The translations under genes were made by a program, and so were the position numbers. Positions 33,791 to 41,141 of a stretch of DNA of 64,000 nucleotides are shown piece after piece (positions within the stretch are counted from its first letter, which is position 1; the number at the start of each line of letters is the position of its first letter). The notes beneath the pieces are model-generated. The model saw nothing but the letters and a program-made list of their open reading frames with translations, did not search any database and was not told the DNA's origin. The DNA comes from Actinoplanes teichomyceticus ATCC 31121 (GTDB lineage Bacteria; Actinomycetota; Actinomycetes; Mycobacteriales; Micromonosporaceae): contig NZ_CP023865.1 in the NCBI RefSeq assembly GCF_003711105.1, forward strand, positions 1,090,001 through 1,154,000. Direction: 5' to 3'.

Positions 33791-34447
33791 CTAGCCTTCG
33801 GTGATCTTGGCCGGGACGGTAGGGGCTGGCAGCGGGTCGTAGCCGGTGATGGTGAGCGTCCAGGCACCACGCGCCATCTTCATGGTCAGGCCGGTCAGGC
33901 GGCCCTGGGCATCGAGGGTGGCGGTGAACGGAAGCCGGTCCCCGCCGGTCAGGTCGGCCGCCACTGGCAAGAGCTCGCCGGGGGCGGTCTTCATCGCGCT
34001 GGTGTCGATCTGGCCGGTCAACGTCGTTCCGGTCAGGGTGACGTCGCGGGCGGCGGTGAGCAGGGCGGTCGCGCCAGTGCGGTCCGGGTTGTCGAAGGTG
34101 AGTCCCAGCCTCGCACTCCTCTCGGCGTACGGCTCCGCGGCCAGGTCGAGGTGCTTCCAGGCGCCGCCGTCGGTTCTGGTGTACTCGTCAGTGCCGACGA
34201 GGACGAACTCGTAGACGATGCTGTCAATGGTGGAGCGATGGGACCAGGCCGGTTGGTCGTGGTCGTAGACACCCTCGATCTTCTGGCCCGGAAGGGTGAC
34301 GGTGTAGCGGTAATCGCCGGAGGTCAAGCCCACCGCGGCCAGCGCCAGGTCGGGCTTGGCGGGGGTGTCTGTCGCGGGCGTGGCGTCGTCGCAGGCGGCC
34401 AAGGTGAACAGGACACAGAGCGCGGCCGTCGACCGCCGGATGATCAT
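33791..34447 (-). CDS. LppX/LprAFG-like lipoprotein
   Basis: The protein is 218 residues from ATG 34447 (MIIRRSTAALCVLFTLAACDD), with lipobox LAAC. The mature part shows alternating beta strands: SGDYRYTVTLPGQKIEGVYD, YEFVLVGTDEYTRTDGGAWKHL, LPFTATLDAQGRLTGLTMKM. This is the layout of mycobacterial LprG/LppX-type proteins, which carry lipids in a hydrophobic pocket. The start overlaps the stop of the small upstream gene by 4 bp. Confidence 0.78.
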   Translation of the reverse strand: MIIRRSTAALCVLFTLAACDDATPATDTPAKPDLALAAVGLTSGDYRYTVTLPGQKIEGVYDHDQPAWSHRSTIDSIVYEFVLVGTDEYTRTDGGAWKHLDLAAEPYAERSARLGLTFDNPDRTGATALLTAARDVTLTGTTLTGQIDTSAMKTAPGELLPVAADLTGGDRLPFTATLDAQGRLTGLTMKMARGAWTLTITGYDPLPAPTVPAKITEG

Positions 34448-34680
34448 GTCGCTGATGCTAGGCGGTGAATGACCTGGCAATCGCATCGCTGTTCATCGCC
34501 CATAATGCCGCCGGTTGCTCCACCCGAAGTCATCCAGTCATCGGTACAGTCGTGGTCATGTTCCGGATGCCATGAAGGCGGCGAGGCTGTAGTGAGCATC
34601 TGCTCCAACTCGCCCAGAAACTGCGGCATCTCGTCCGAGAAAAGCTCCCGCCTTCCGTACGGTTCGATACCGTCAAGCAT
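34444..34680 (-). CDS. Small hypothetical protein coupled to the lipoprotein gene
   Basis: The protein is 78 residues: MLDGIEPYGRRELFSDEM, then PQFLGELEQMLTTA, then a His/Asp/Cys-rich end (HPEHDHDC, QRCDCQVIH). It resembles the C-terminal end of a widespread actinobacterial hypothetical family in which a V-D-P-Y-G block precedes a helix with E-L. It may therefore be truncated; the frame is closed upstream by TAG. The ATGA overlap with the lipoprotein gene supports translation. Confidence 0.5.
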   Translation of the reverse strand: MLDGIEPYGRRELFSDEMPQFLGELEQMLTTASPPSWHPEHDHDCTDDWMTSGGATGGIMGDEQRCDCQVIHRLASAT

Positions 34681-35190
34681 CGGGGTCGACCTGCCGCGAG
34701 CCGGCCGCCCTGAGCGGCACGCTGTCCGCGGCTACTCATTTACTGGTGACGAATGTCGGCGGTGCGACGAACACGACATCGCGTATGGGCGGGAACGGCG
34801 TGCAGATCGCCGCAGCGCCTGTTCGGCCGCGGTCACCCGGGAATCACTGGATTCGGGTACGCGGCACGCGATTGGCGCGGCGATCCGTCCAGGGTCGATT
34901 GCCGGCCTGCTCGCAATGCGAGATGCTACGCCACCGATCCGCCTTCCGCGATGTTGGCATTCTTCAATACCGGAACGACTTCGGCGTGCAGTCCGAGCAG
35001 GCACCTCCCCACGGTCGCGCGGATCCCGGCATGTGACATTCCGTGCACCGGCATTATAGGCAGCGCTGACGGACCGGCGACCCGTTGTGCGCATGGATCG
35101 GACAAGCCCGGGACGACCCGAAACCGCAGCCGGCCCGGCGTAGCATGTCCGGAGAACTTGGCTCTTTCCGAAACAAGCATGGAGAACGAC
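34681..35190. other. Gene-free 510-bp stretch
   Basis: Open frames on both strands have Arg/Ser-rich, shadow-like translations with no recognisable domain. It should contain the promoters of the two flanking, divergent genes; no operator palindrome stands out. Confidence 0.5.
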
Positions 35191-35775
35191 ATGGCATTCG
35201 GAGCGGACCAGAACATCAACATCGCAAACGGTTCTGGACAGGACATTTATGTTTTGGCAGCGGGAAACACGGCCTGGACGATCGCTGATGTACTCGGCAA
35301 CGCGGCGCTCATGTTCACCGGCATCGGCGAGCTGAAGGGCATCGTCTCGGCCGGTGAACTGCCCGCGGCGATCAACACCATCGGCGACCTCTACAAGGCG
35401 CTGCGCGTCGGCGCCGCCCTCGTCCGCGCCGGCGGCCGGGGCTACGAGGCCGGCCAAGCCGTCGTGAACGCCTTCAAGAAGAACTCGGCCGACATCCCGA
35501 ACGGTCAAGTCAAAAACGTACGGGAACAGGGCACCCTCAGCACCTTCCTGAACCCGAGCGGCATCGCCGGCCTGCTCGGTGCGGGCACCGTCTCACTGAC
35601 GATCATGAGTAACGACGGTTTGCAGGTCGCGCAGTTCAACAGCGGTCCCGACGACTCGTGGATCGCCACCAGCAACCAGACGATCGTGCGCTCCGTCTAC
35701 GGCACGCTCTGGGACCAGGATCCCTCGGCCGGCTCCCAGAGCTGGCCGGTGGTCCCTGCCGCAGCCAACGCCTGA
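35191..35775 (+). CDS. Cytosolic hypothetical protein with unusual beta-alpha-beta layout
   Basis: The protein is 194 residues from ATG 35191, with GGAGA six bases upstream. It begins with a short strand-rich segment (NINIANGSGQDIYVLAAG), continues with small-residue helices (LGNAALMFTGIGELKGIVSAG; LYKALRVGAALVRAGG), and ends in strands (GTVSLTIMSNDGLQVAQFNSG; DDSWIATSNQTIVRSVYGTLW). There is no signal peptide or obvious membrane span. I recall similar N-terminal N-x-T/S-G-x-x-I-Y-V openings in scattered bacterial and eukaryotic proteins but cannot name a family. It is isolated between gene-poor stretches. Confidence 0.72.
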   Translation: MAFGADQNINIANGSGQDIYVLAAGNTAWTIADVLGNAALMFTGIGELKGIVSAGELPAAINTIGDLYKALRVGAALVRAGGRGYEAGQAVVNAFKKNSADIPNGQVKNVREQGTLSTFLNPSGIAGLLGAGTVSLTIMSNDGLQVAQFNSGPDDSWIATSNQTIVRSVYGTLWDQDPSAGSQSWPVVPAAANA

Positions 35776-36060
35776 CAGGCCTCGAATCCCCGCGCGCGCA
35801 ACCCGGCTCCCGGAAAGACTCGCCGGGGCCCGCGTACACCGCGGTCCGCCAGCTCTCGTCGTCGACTGCACCACCGGCGGTGACACGCACCGCGATCCTG
35901 CAGGCCATCCTCGTCCTGCACCACGTCGATAACCCGGTCTGCCAAGGTTGATGAACGTTCATTGTAGAATGCGAAATCAGACCTGGAATTGATCGGCTGT
36001 CCGATCTCCCGGTCCGGGGATCTTTCCGGAGCCACTTCAAGTCGTACACCGACAGTGGGC

Positions 36061-36156
36061 GTTATGCGGCCCGGGTAACCACCGTCAGTGCCAGCCGGGT
36101 GTGTCGGGCTGGTGGTGGTGGGTGTTATGCGGCCCAGGGTGACCACCGTCAGTGCC
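36061..36156. repeat. Direct repeat pair, ~32 bp, 63 bp apart
   Basis: GTTATGCGGCCCGGGTAACC (36061-36080) continuing ACCGTCAGTGCC to 36092 is repeated at 36124-36156 with three differences, one a single-base insertion. The interval is GTG/GGT-rich. No flanking mobile gene is seen. Confidence 0.65.
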
Positions 36157-36400
36157 CGCCATCCTTGCTCGTCCGGTCCCGCAGGCGCCCGCTCCTCCGA
36201 CACAGACGCCAACCCCGCCCGCTGCCGGCCCGCAGCCGTGACCAACCCGCTGCCGACACCGCCATGCCGGAATTCCGCACCAGCAAACCCGCAGCCGCGG
36301 CAGAACCGCGCGCAGGCAAGGTTGTGGGCGGGGATGGTTTACGCAGGGATCAAGCCTGACCGCCCGGAGTGGGCCATCCCCGCCCAAAACCGTCCCCCTC

Positions 36401-36452
36401 GCGGCCGCTACGGAACCTGCGCGGCCGCTACGGAACCTGCGCGGCCGCTACG
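36401..36452. repeat. Tandem 20-bp repeat, 2.6 copies
   Basis: GCGGCCGCTACGGAACCTGC occurs at 36401-36420 and 36421-36440 exactly, followed by GCGGCCGCTACGG. There are no spacers. Confidence 0.8.
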
Positions 36453-36678
36453 GGAAAACCCACCACGGGCCAGAAGCCGCCGAAGCGTCAACGACGGCCG
36501 AAGCGCCGGCGCGGCACGGGCTGCTCGGACAGAGCCCCGGCGGCAACGACAGCGCGGCAGGCATCGTCCGGAAAACCCGGTGGGGGCGGCAGCCGTGGCG
36601 TCCGGAAGGTCTTCCGGGAGCGCTGCGCCCGATCCGGTGGCGGGTCGCTCGGAGCGCACCCACCGACGGAAAACGCAA

Positions 36679-36709
36679 CGCGGGCCCGGTCGTAACGACC
36701 AGGCCCGCG
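36679..36709 (-). terminator. Hairpin after L,D-transpeptidase gene 1
   Basis: CGCGGGCCCGGTCG (36679-36692) and CGACCAGGCCCGCG (36696-36709) form a 14-bp stem with one C-A mismatch and a TAA loop, 20 bp past the stop at 36730. Confidence 0.75.
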
Positions 36710-36729
36710 CCGAGCGGGGATGCCGGGGA

Positions 36730-37992
36730 TCAGTGCAGGGCGCTGCCCTTCTTGTACTGCTCCCAGCTCATGTTCCAGTCCGTCCAGCCGTTGCCGTTCT
36801 TCAGCTTCTCCTCGGTGCCGGACACCGTGATCACGTCACCCATCATGGTGCGCTTGAACAGCCACGCCCCCATGGCCTCGGAGACGTTGACGCAGCCGTG
36901 GGAGACGTTGGCGCGGCCCTGCACGCCCTCGGACCACGGGGCGGCGTGGATGAACTGGCCGCTCCAGGTGATCCGCTGGGCGTAGTCGATGTCGGTGCGG
37001 TAGCCGTTCTTCGGGTCGGTGTCGGTGGTGTCGAAGACGGTGTGCTCCTTCTTCTCGATCACCACCATGGTCCCGCTGGACGACGGCGTGCTCGGCTTGC
37101 CCAGGCTGACCGGCAGCGTCTTGATGGTCCGGCCGTCCTGCTTGACCGTCATCTTCTTGGTCTTGTTGGAGACCGTCATGATCAGCGAGCGGCCGATCTT
37201 CATGTCGACGCTGAGGTCCGAGCGGCCGTACCACCCGTCACCCATTTTCACGCCCTTGAGCTGGACCTTGTAGAAGACCTTCGAGTACGCCTTCCAGTAC
37301 ACCTTGGGCCGGTAGTGCACCTCGGTGGAGCTGACCCAGTGCCAGGTGCCAACCTGCGCGGGCGTGGCGGTGACCACCATCTTGCGCTCGACGTCGGCCC
37401 GGTACTTCTCCGGGATCGAGCGGCTGAACTTGATGATCAGGGGCATGCCGACCCCGACGGTGTTCCCGTCGCCGAGGAAGCTGGTGACGCGGACCAGCTT
37501 CGCCGGCTTCTTCATCGTGGTGAAGGTGCTGGTGACCGTGTTGTTCTTGCCCTCGGTCGCGGGGGTGGTGACGGTCACCGTGTACCTGCTGCCCCAGTCC
37601 ATCGACTCGCTGGGGTGCCAGACGTTGTCGTCCTTGTCGACGGTGCCCTTGACCTCTTCGCCCTTGGCGTCGGTCACCTTGACGGTGGTGTTCTCCGGGT
37701 CCTCGCTGGTGTATTTCACGTCGGACCAGGCCTCGACGCCGGTGGCGGCGGCCTTCGGCGAGGTCACCGCGACGGTGCTCAGCGTCGGCTCGGGCGACGG
37801 GGACTCGGACACGGGGGCGCCGGCCGCGTTGCCGCTGCCGTTGCCGCCCTGCCAGCTCGGCGACTTGCTGCCGCTGCACGCGGCGGTGAACAGCAGGCTG
37901 CCCGCCAGCAGCGCGACGAGGGTCGCGCGCACCCGGCGACCGCTGCCGGCCGGCTGGCTCAACCCCGCCGACCGAACTCCATCCATTTCCAT
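36730..37992 (-). CDS. L,D-transpeptidase lipoprotein (Ldt 1)
   Basis: The protein is 420 residues from ATG 37992 (MEMDGVRSAG), with GAGGGG upstream. The lipobox is LLFTAACSGS. Two immunoglobulin-like domains follow (~70-150 and ~150-260), then the YkuD catalytic domain (~275-400) with GRANVSHGCVNVSEAMG; the Cys of SHGCVN is the nucleophile and the His of FIHAAPW belongs to the active site. It makes 3-3 cross-links in peptidoglycan, or attaches proteins to it. It lies head-to-tail with a paralog of the same layout 145 bp upstream. Confidence 0.95.
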   Translation of the reverse strand: MEMDGVRSAGLSQPAGSGRRVRATLVALLAGSLLFTAACSGSKSPSWQGGNGSGNAAGAPVSESPSPEPTLSTVAVTSPKAAATGVEAWSDVKYTSEDPENTTVKVTDAKGEEVKGTVDKDDNVWHPSESMDWGSRYTVTVTTPATEGKNNTVTSTFTTMKKPAKLVRVTSFLGDGNTVGVGMPLIIKFSRSIPEKYRADVERKMVVTATPAQVGTWHWVSSTEVHYRPKVYWKAYSKVFYKVQLKGVKMGDGWYGRSDLSVDMKIGRSLIMTVSNKTKKMTVKQDGRTIKTLPVSLGKPSTPSSSGTMVVIEKKEHTVFDTTDTDPKNGYRTDIDYAQRITWSGQFIHAAPWSEGVQGRANVSHGCVNVSEAMGAWLFKRTMMGDVITVSGTEEKLKNGNGWTDWNMSWEQYKKGSALH

Positions 37993-38137
37993 GGTCCCCT
38001 CACGGCGTCGTTTCTCCCCGGCGCCCAATACTGCTCCATGAAAGCCAGTTGACCAATCCCGGTTTCGTGCCGGAGCTCACCGGTTGCCCGGTCGGCACGG
38101 CCCGGCGAACGCGGGGCCGCGCCGGGCCGGGCGCCGG

Positions 38138-39394
38138 TCAGCCGAGGTCCGCCGGCACCGGCAGCGCGCTGCCCGCGGCGAACTTTTCCCAGCTCACGTC
38201 CCACGGCGTCCAGCCGTTGCCGTAGTCCAGCTTGTCCTCGGTGCCCTTCACCGTGACCGGGTCCCCGACCAGGGTGCGGTCGAACAGCCACCTGGCGTTC
38301 GACGGCGACACGTTGACACATCCGTGCGACACGTTCCGGTGACCTTGCGCATAGGTGGACCAGGGTGCGGAGTGGATGTACTGCCCGCTCCAGGTCAGCC
38401 GCTGCGCGTAGTCGATCGGGGTCTTGTAGCCGTTCACCGGGTCGGTGTCGGTGGTGTCGAAGACGGTGTGCGCCATCTTCTCGATGATCACCATCGTGCC
38501 GCTGGAGGACGGGGTGCTCTTCTTGCCCAGGCTGACCGGCATGGTCTTGACCACCTTGCCGTTCTTCACCACGGTCATCTTCTTGCTGGCGTTGTCCACC
38601 TTCATCTCGAGCCTGCGCCCGATCTTGGCGGTGGCCGAGCGGTCCCGGTCGCCGTGGTAGCCCTTGCCGGTCGGCAGGCCGCCGACCGCGATCCGCACGG
38701 TCAGCACGGTGCCCGGCTGCCAGAACTGCGGCGCCCGGTAGTACGCCTGGGTGCCGCTGGACGTCCACGACCAGGTGCCCGGCTGGGCCGGTGAGGTCTC
38801 CACGAACATCCGCTTCTGCACGGCGGCGCGGTCGGCCTTCCGGATGCCCGGGTTGAACTCGACGACGACCGGCATGGCCACGCCGTACGTGTGGTCGTCG
38901 AACAGGTAGAGCCCGGTGCCGGTCCGCCGGCCGGGGGCGCCCATCGTGGTGAACGTCGTCCGCGCCGTCGTGGTGGAGCCGTCGGCGGCGGTGGCGGTCA
39001 CCTCCGCGGCGTACTTCTCCTTGGTCTTGAGGGTCTTGGCCGGCACCCACGCCGAGCCGTCCGCGCGCAGCTTGCCGGAGACGGCCTTGCCCCGGCTGTC
39101 GGTGAGTTTGACCGAGGTCACCTCGCCGTTGCTGACCTTGACCCCGATCTCGGCGCTGACCGGCACGTTCTTCTTGCCGGCGGCGGGGGTGACCGACAGC
39201 GTGGCCGGGCCGGCGCCGGTGGTGGTGCTCTCGGTGACCGGGGACGCGCCCGAGGCCGCTGAGGCGGACGGGGCGGCGCCGGCGGCCAGGGCCGGGTCGG
39301 CGAGCGCCGGCTTCCGGTCGTCACCGCAGGCCGCGAGCGGCACGGTCACGGCCAACGCCAGCAGTGTCGCCACACAGCGGCGGAAGTCAACCAT
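38138..39394 (-). CDS. L,D-transpeptidase lipoprotein (Ldt 2)
   Basis: The protein is 418 residues from ATG 39394 (MVDFRRCVATLLAL), with lipobox VPLAACGDD. It has Ig-like domains (ATLSVTPAAGKKNVPVSAEIGV onward) and a YkuD domain with HRNVSHGCVNVSPSNA, identical in the active-site core to Ldt 1. TPSSSGTMVIIEKMAHTVFD is shared almost word for word, indicating a tandem duplication followed by divergence of the N-terminal half. It acts outside the membrane on peptidoglycan. Confidence 0.95.
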   Translation of the reverse strand: MVDFRRCVATLLALAVTVPLAACGDDRKPALADPALAAGAAPSASAASGASPVTESTTTGAGPATLSVTPAAGKKNVPVSAEIGVKVSNGEVTSVKLTDSRGKAVSGKLRADGSAWVPAKTLKTKEKYAAEVTATAADGSTTTARTTFTTMGAPGRRTGTGLYLFDDHTYGVAMPVVVEFNPGIRKADRAAVQKRMFVETSPAQPGTWSWTSSGTQAYYRAPQFWQPGTVLTVRIAVGGLPTGKGYHGDRDRSATAKIGRRLEMKVDNASKKMTVVKNGKVVKTMPVSLGKKSTPSSSGTMVIIEKMAHTVFDTTDTDPVNGYKTPIDYAQRLTWSGQYIHSAPWSTYAQGHRNVSHGCVNVSPSNARWLFDRTLVGDPVTVKGTEDKLDYGNGWTPWDVSWEKFAAGSALPVPADLG

Positions 39395-39528
39395 CGTCGT
39401 GCCCCGTTCTGGAGTTCTCGGCGCAGACATACTGCCGCATGGGCGCAAGTCATGGGTCCCCCTTACGGAGGGAAGCGGGCGATTTCGAGGATCTCCCGAG
39501 CCCGTGCTACCGTTTTCGTCGTTGCCAG

Positions 39529-39604
39529 GCGTCGCTAGCTCAACTGGCAGAGCAGCGGACTCTTAATCCGCGGGTTGTAGGTTCGAGTCCTACGCGACGC
39601 ACCA
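39529..39604 (+). tRNA. tRNA-Lys (anticodon CTT), copy 1
   Basis: Acceptor GCGTCGC pairs with GCGACGC, the anticodon loop ACTCTTAAT gives CTT, and the T arm is AGGTTCGAGTCCT. CCA is encoded (39602-39604). The body is nearly identical to copy 2 at 40675. Confidence 0.96.
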
Positions 39605-39610
39605 CAGGAG

Positions 39611-39649
39611 CGAAGGCCGCGCGACACCACCGGTGTCACGCGGCCTTCG
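39611..39649 (+). terminator. Hairpin after tRNA-Lys copy 1
   Basis: CGAAGGCCGCG (39611-39621) pairs with CGCGGCCTTCG (39639-39649); an inner GACACC/GGTGTC stem extends it across one mismatch. Confidence 0.8.
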
Positions 39650-39675
39650 TCGTGTTCGCCGGGTTAGGGTGGCGC

Positions 39676-40638
39676 GTGCCCTCCGACGCCACGCTCACCC
39701 TCGACGACCTCGACGCCATCGCCCACCGGGCGGCCGGGCTGGACGACCCGTCCCCGGTCGTCGCCGAGCTGGTCGCCGCGGTCGAGCAGGGCCGGCTCGC
39801 CGAGCCGGCCGACGCGGCACACGCGTTCCTGCTGGCCTCGGAGATCACCGAGCGCGCCGGCGATCTCCCGGCGGCGCTGGGTCTGGCGGAACGCGCGGCG
39901 GCGGCGCCGGGCGCGGACGGCTTCGTCCGCGCCGGTCACGCCGAGCTGCTGGTCAGGTCCGGGCACGCGGAACAGGGTCGGGCGGTCTTCGCCGATGTGC
40001 GCCCGGAGCTGCTGCAGGACCCGCTCGCCGCGTCGTACCTGTCGGAGTCCCTGGAGGCGGCCGGGCTGGCCGGCGTGGCCGAGGAGTGGCTCTCCGCCGC
40101 GGTGCGCACGCTGCTGTCCGGCGACCAGCCGGTCCTGGACCGGGTGGAGGTGATGTTCGCGCTGGTGAAGGAGCGGCACCGGGTGCGTGAGGGCCTCGGG
40201 CTGGAGCACGACGAGCTGGACGACCTCTACCACGAGATGCAGGTCGCGGTGGACACGCCGGATCCGGACGAGGGCCGGGCGCTGCTGTTCTGGCCGGAGG
40301 CGGAGCTGGCCGCGCTGCTGGCCCGCTGGCCCGGGCAGGCCGAGACGTACGGGTCGGACTGGGACGAGCACCGCGCCGGGCTGGAGCGGACCCTGGCCGG
40401 CTGGTCCGGCTCCGGGGTGGTCCGGCTGGGCCTGTTCGTGGGATCGGTGGACGGCCTGCTCGCCTTCGCCGCCGAGGAGGGCGTGGATCCGGCGGACCCG
40501 CAGGCGCACCTGGAGTACGCCGACGTGGTCGGGGAGACCGCCGGCGCGGTCGAGTGGCCGCCGCAGCGCAACGCCCCGTGCTGGTGCGGCTCCGGCGTCA
40601 AGTACAAGAAGTGCTGCCTGCCCCGCTCCCGGGGCTGA
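39676..40638 (+). CDS. SEC-C motif protein between two tRNA-Lys genes
   Basis: The protein is 320 residues from GTG 39676. Most of it is helical, TPR-like (LASEITERAGDLPAALGLAERAA; FVRAGHAELLVRSGHAEQGRAVF; LAASYLSESLEAAGLAGVAEEWL). It ends with the zinc-binding SEC-C motif CWCGSGVKYKKCC, as in SecA and many accessory proteins, where it contacts ribosomal or SecB-type partners. The exact role is unknown. The gene fills the space between two near-identical tRNA-Lys genes and starts 27 bp after the first tRNA's terminator. Confidence 0.85.
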   Translation: MPSDATLTLDDLDAIAHRAAGLDDPSPVVAELVAAVEQGRLAEPADAAHAFLLASEITERAGDLPAALGLAERAAAAPGADGFVRAGHAELLVRSGHAEQGRAVFADVRPELLQDPLAASYLSESLEAAGLAGVAEEWLSAAVRTLLSGDQPVLDRVEVMFALVKERHRVREGLGLEHDELDDLYHEMQVAVDTPDPDEGRALLFWPEAELAALLARWPGQAETYGSDWDEHRAGLERTLAGWSGSGVVRLGLFVGSVDGLLAFAAEEGVDPADPQAHLEYADVVGETAGAVEWPPQRNAPCWCGSGVKYKKCCLPRSRG

Positions 40639-40674
40639 TTCCGCGGGTGTGCTAACGTTCTTCCTCGTTGGCAG

Positions 40675-40750
40675 GCGCTGCTAGCTCAACTGGCAGAGCA
40701 GCGGACTCTTAATCCGCGGGTTGTAGGTTCGAGTCCTACGCGGCGCACCA
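40675..40750 (+). tRNA. tRNA-Lys (anticodon CTT), copy 2
   Basis: Acceptor GCGCTGC pairs with GCGGCGC (one T-G pair), with the same anticodon loop and T arm as copy 1. CCA is encoded (40748-40750). Differences are confined to the acceptor stem, where paired positions have changed. Confidence 0.96.
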
Positions 40751-40753
40751 CAG

Positions 40754-40780
40754 AGAAGGGCCCCGATCCGGGGCCCTTCT
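40754..40780 (+). terminator. Hairpin after tRNA-Lys copy 2
   Basis: AGAAGGGCCCCG (40754-40765) and CGGGGCCCTTCT (40769-40780) form a perfect 12-bp stem followed by GCTTTT. It lies just past the stop of the minus-strand gene at 40786 and could serve both. Confidence 0.88.
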
Positions 40781-40785
40781 GCTTT

Positions 40786-40995
40786 TCACCCGGCGTGGCC
40801 GTCGACCAGGACCCGGTCCAGCGGGTTGAGGCAGATCACCGCCACCCGGCTGCAGAAGTCCGCGCACTCGGCGTCGTGCCGGGCCAGCCAGGCCGCGGCG
40901 GCCAGGGTCTCGCCGCACATCGCCGCGGTGTACTCGCCCGGCCGGGCCGGCTCGGGCCACCCGTCGATCGCCACGGTGAGGTCGGATTGCGTCAT
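40786..40995 (-). CDS. Small hypothetical protein
   Basis: The protein is 69 residues: MTQSDLTVAIDGWPEPARPG, then EYTAAMCGETLAAAAWLARHDAEC, then SRVAVICLNPLDRVLVDGHAG. There is no signal or membrane segment; it has four Cys. GGGAG lies ten bases upstream of ATG. It is too short for a family call. It is the only gene between tRNA-Lys copy 2 and the GH9 gene. Confidence 0.6.
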   Translation of the reverse strand: MTQSDLTVAIDGWPEPARPGEYTAAMCGETLAAAAWLARHDAECADFCSRVAVICLNPLDRVLVDGHAG

Positions 40996-41141
40996 TGCAG
41001 TCACACTCCCGGTCGTTGTCCGATGCCGGTCGCGCCGGGCAGAGGCGGTCCGGCCGCCACCGCCCGGCAACCCTGCCCGGCGCGACTCGCATCGAAGTAC
41101 GCCTACCGCCGGTGAACAGTTCACCGATCGGCGGACCGGGG

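Larger units (their letters stand above)
35776..36678. other. Gene-poor 0.9-kb stretch with two kinds of short repeat
   Basis: No convincing gene is seen on either strand; frames here are shadows or low complexity. It contains a direct repeat pair at 36061-36156 and a tandem repeat at 36401-36452. It may be a decayed region. Confidence 0.5.

Noticed and set aside
36088..38052. Plus-strand frame through the first L,D-transpeptidase gene
   Set aside because: Its translation is low-complexity Val/Asp/Gly/Arg and lies antisense to a gene with an intact SHGCVN site.
39529..40750. tRNA-Lys pair as att sites of an integrated element
   Set aside because: Both copies are complete tRNAs with their own promoter-like upstream sequence, and no integrase or excision gene lies between them; simple duplication fits better.
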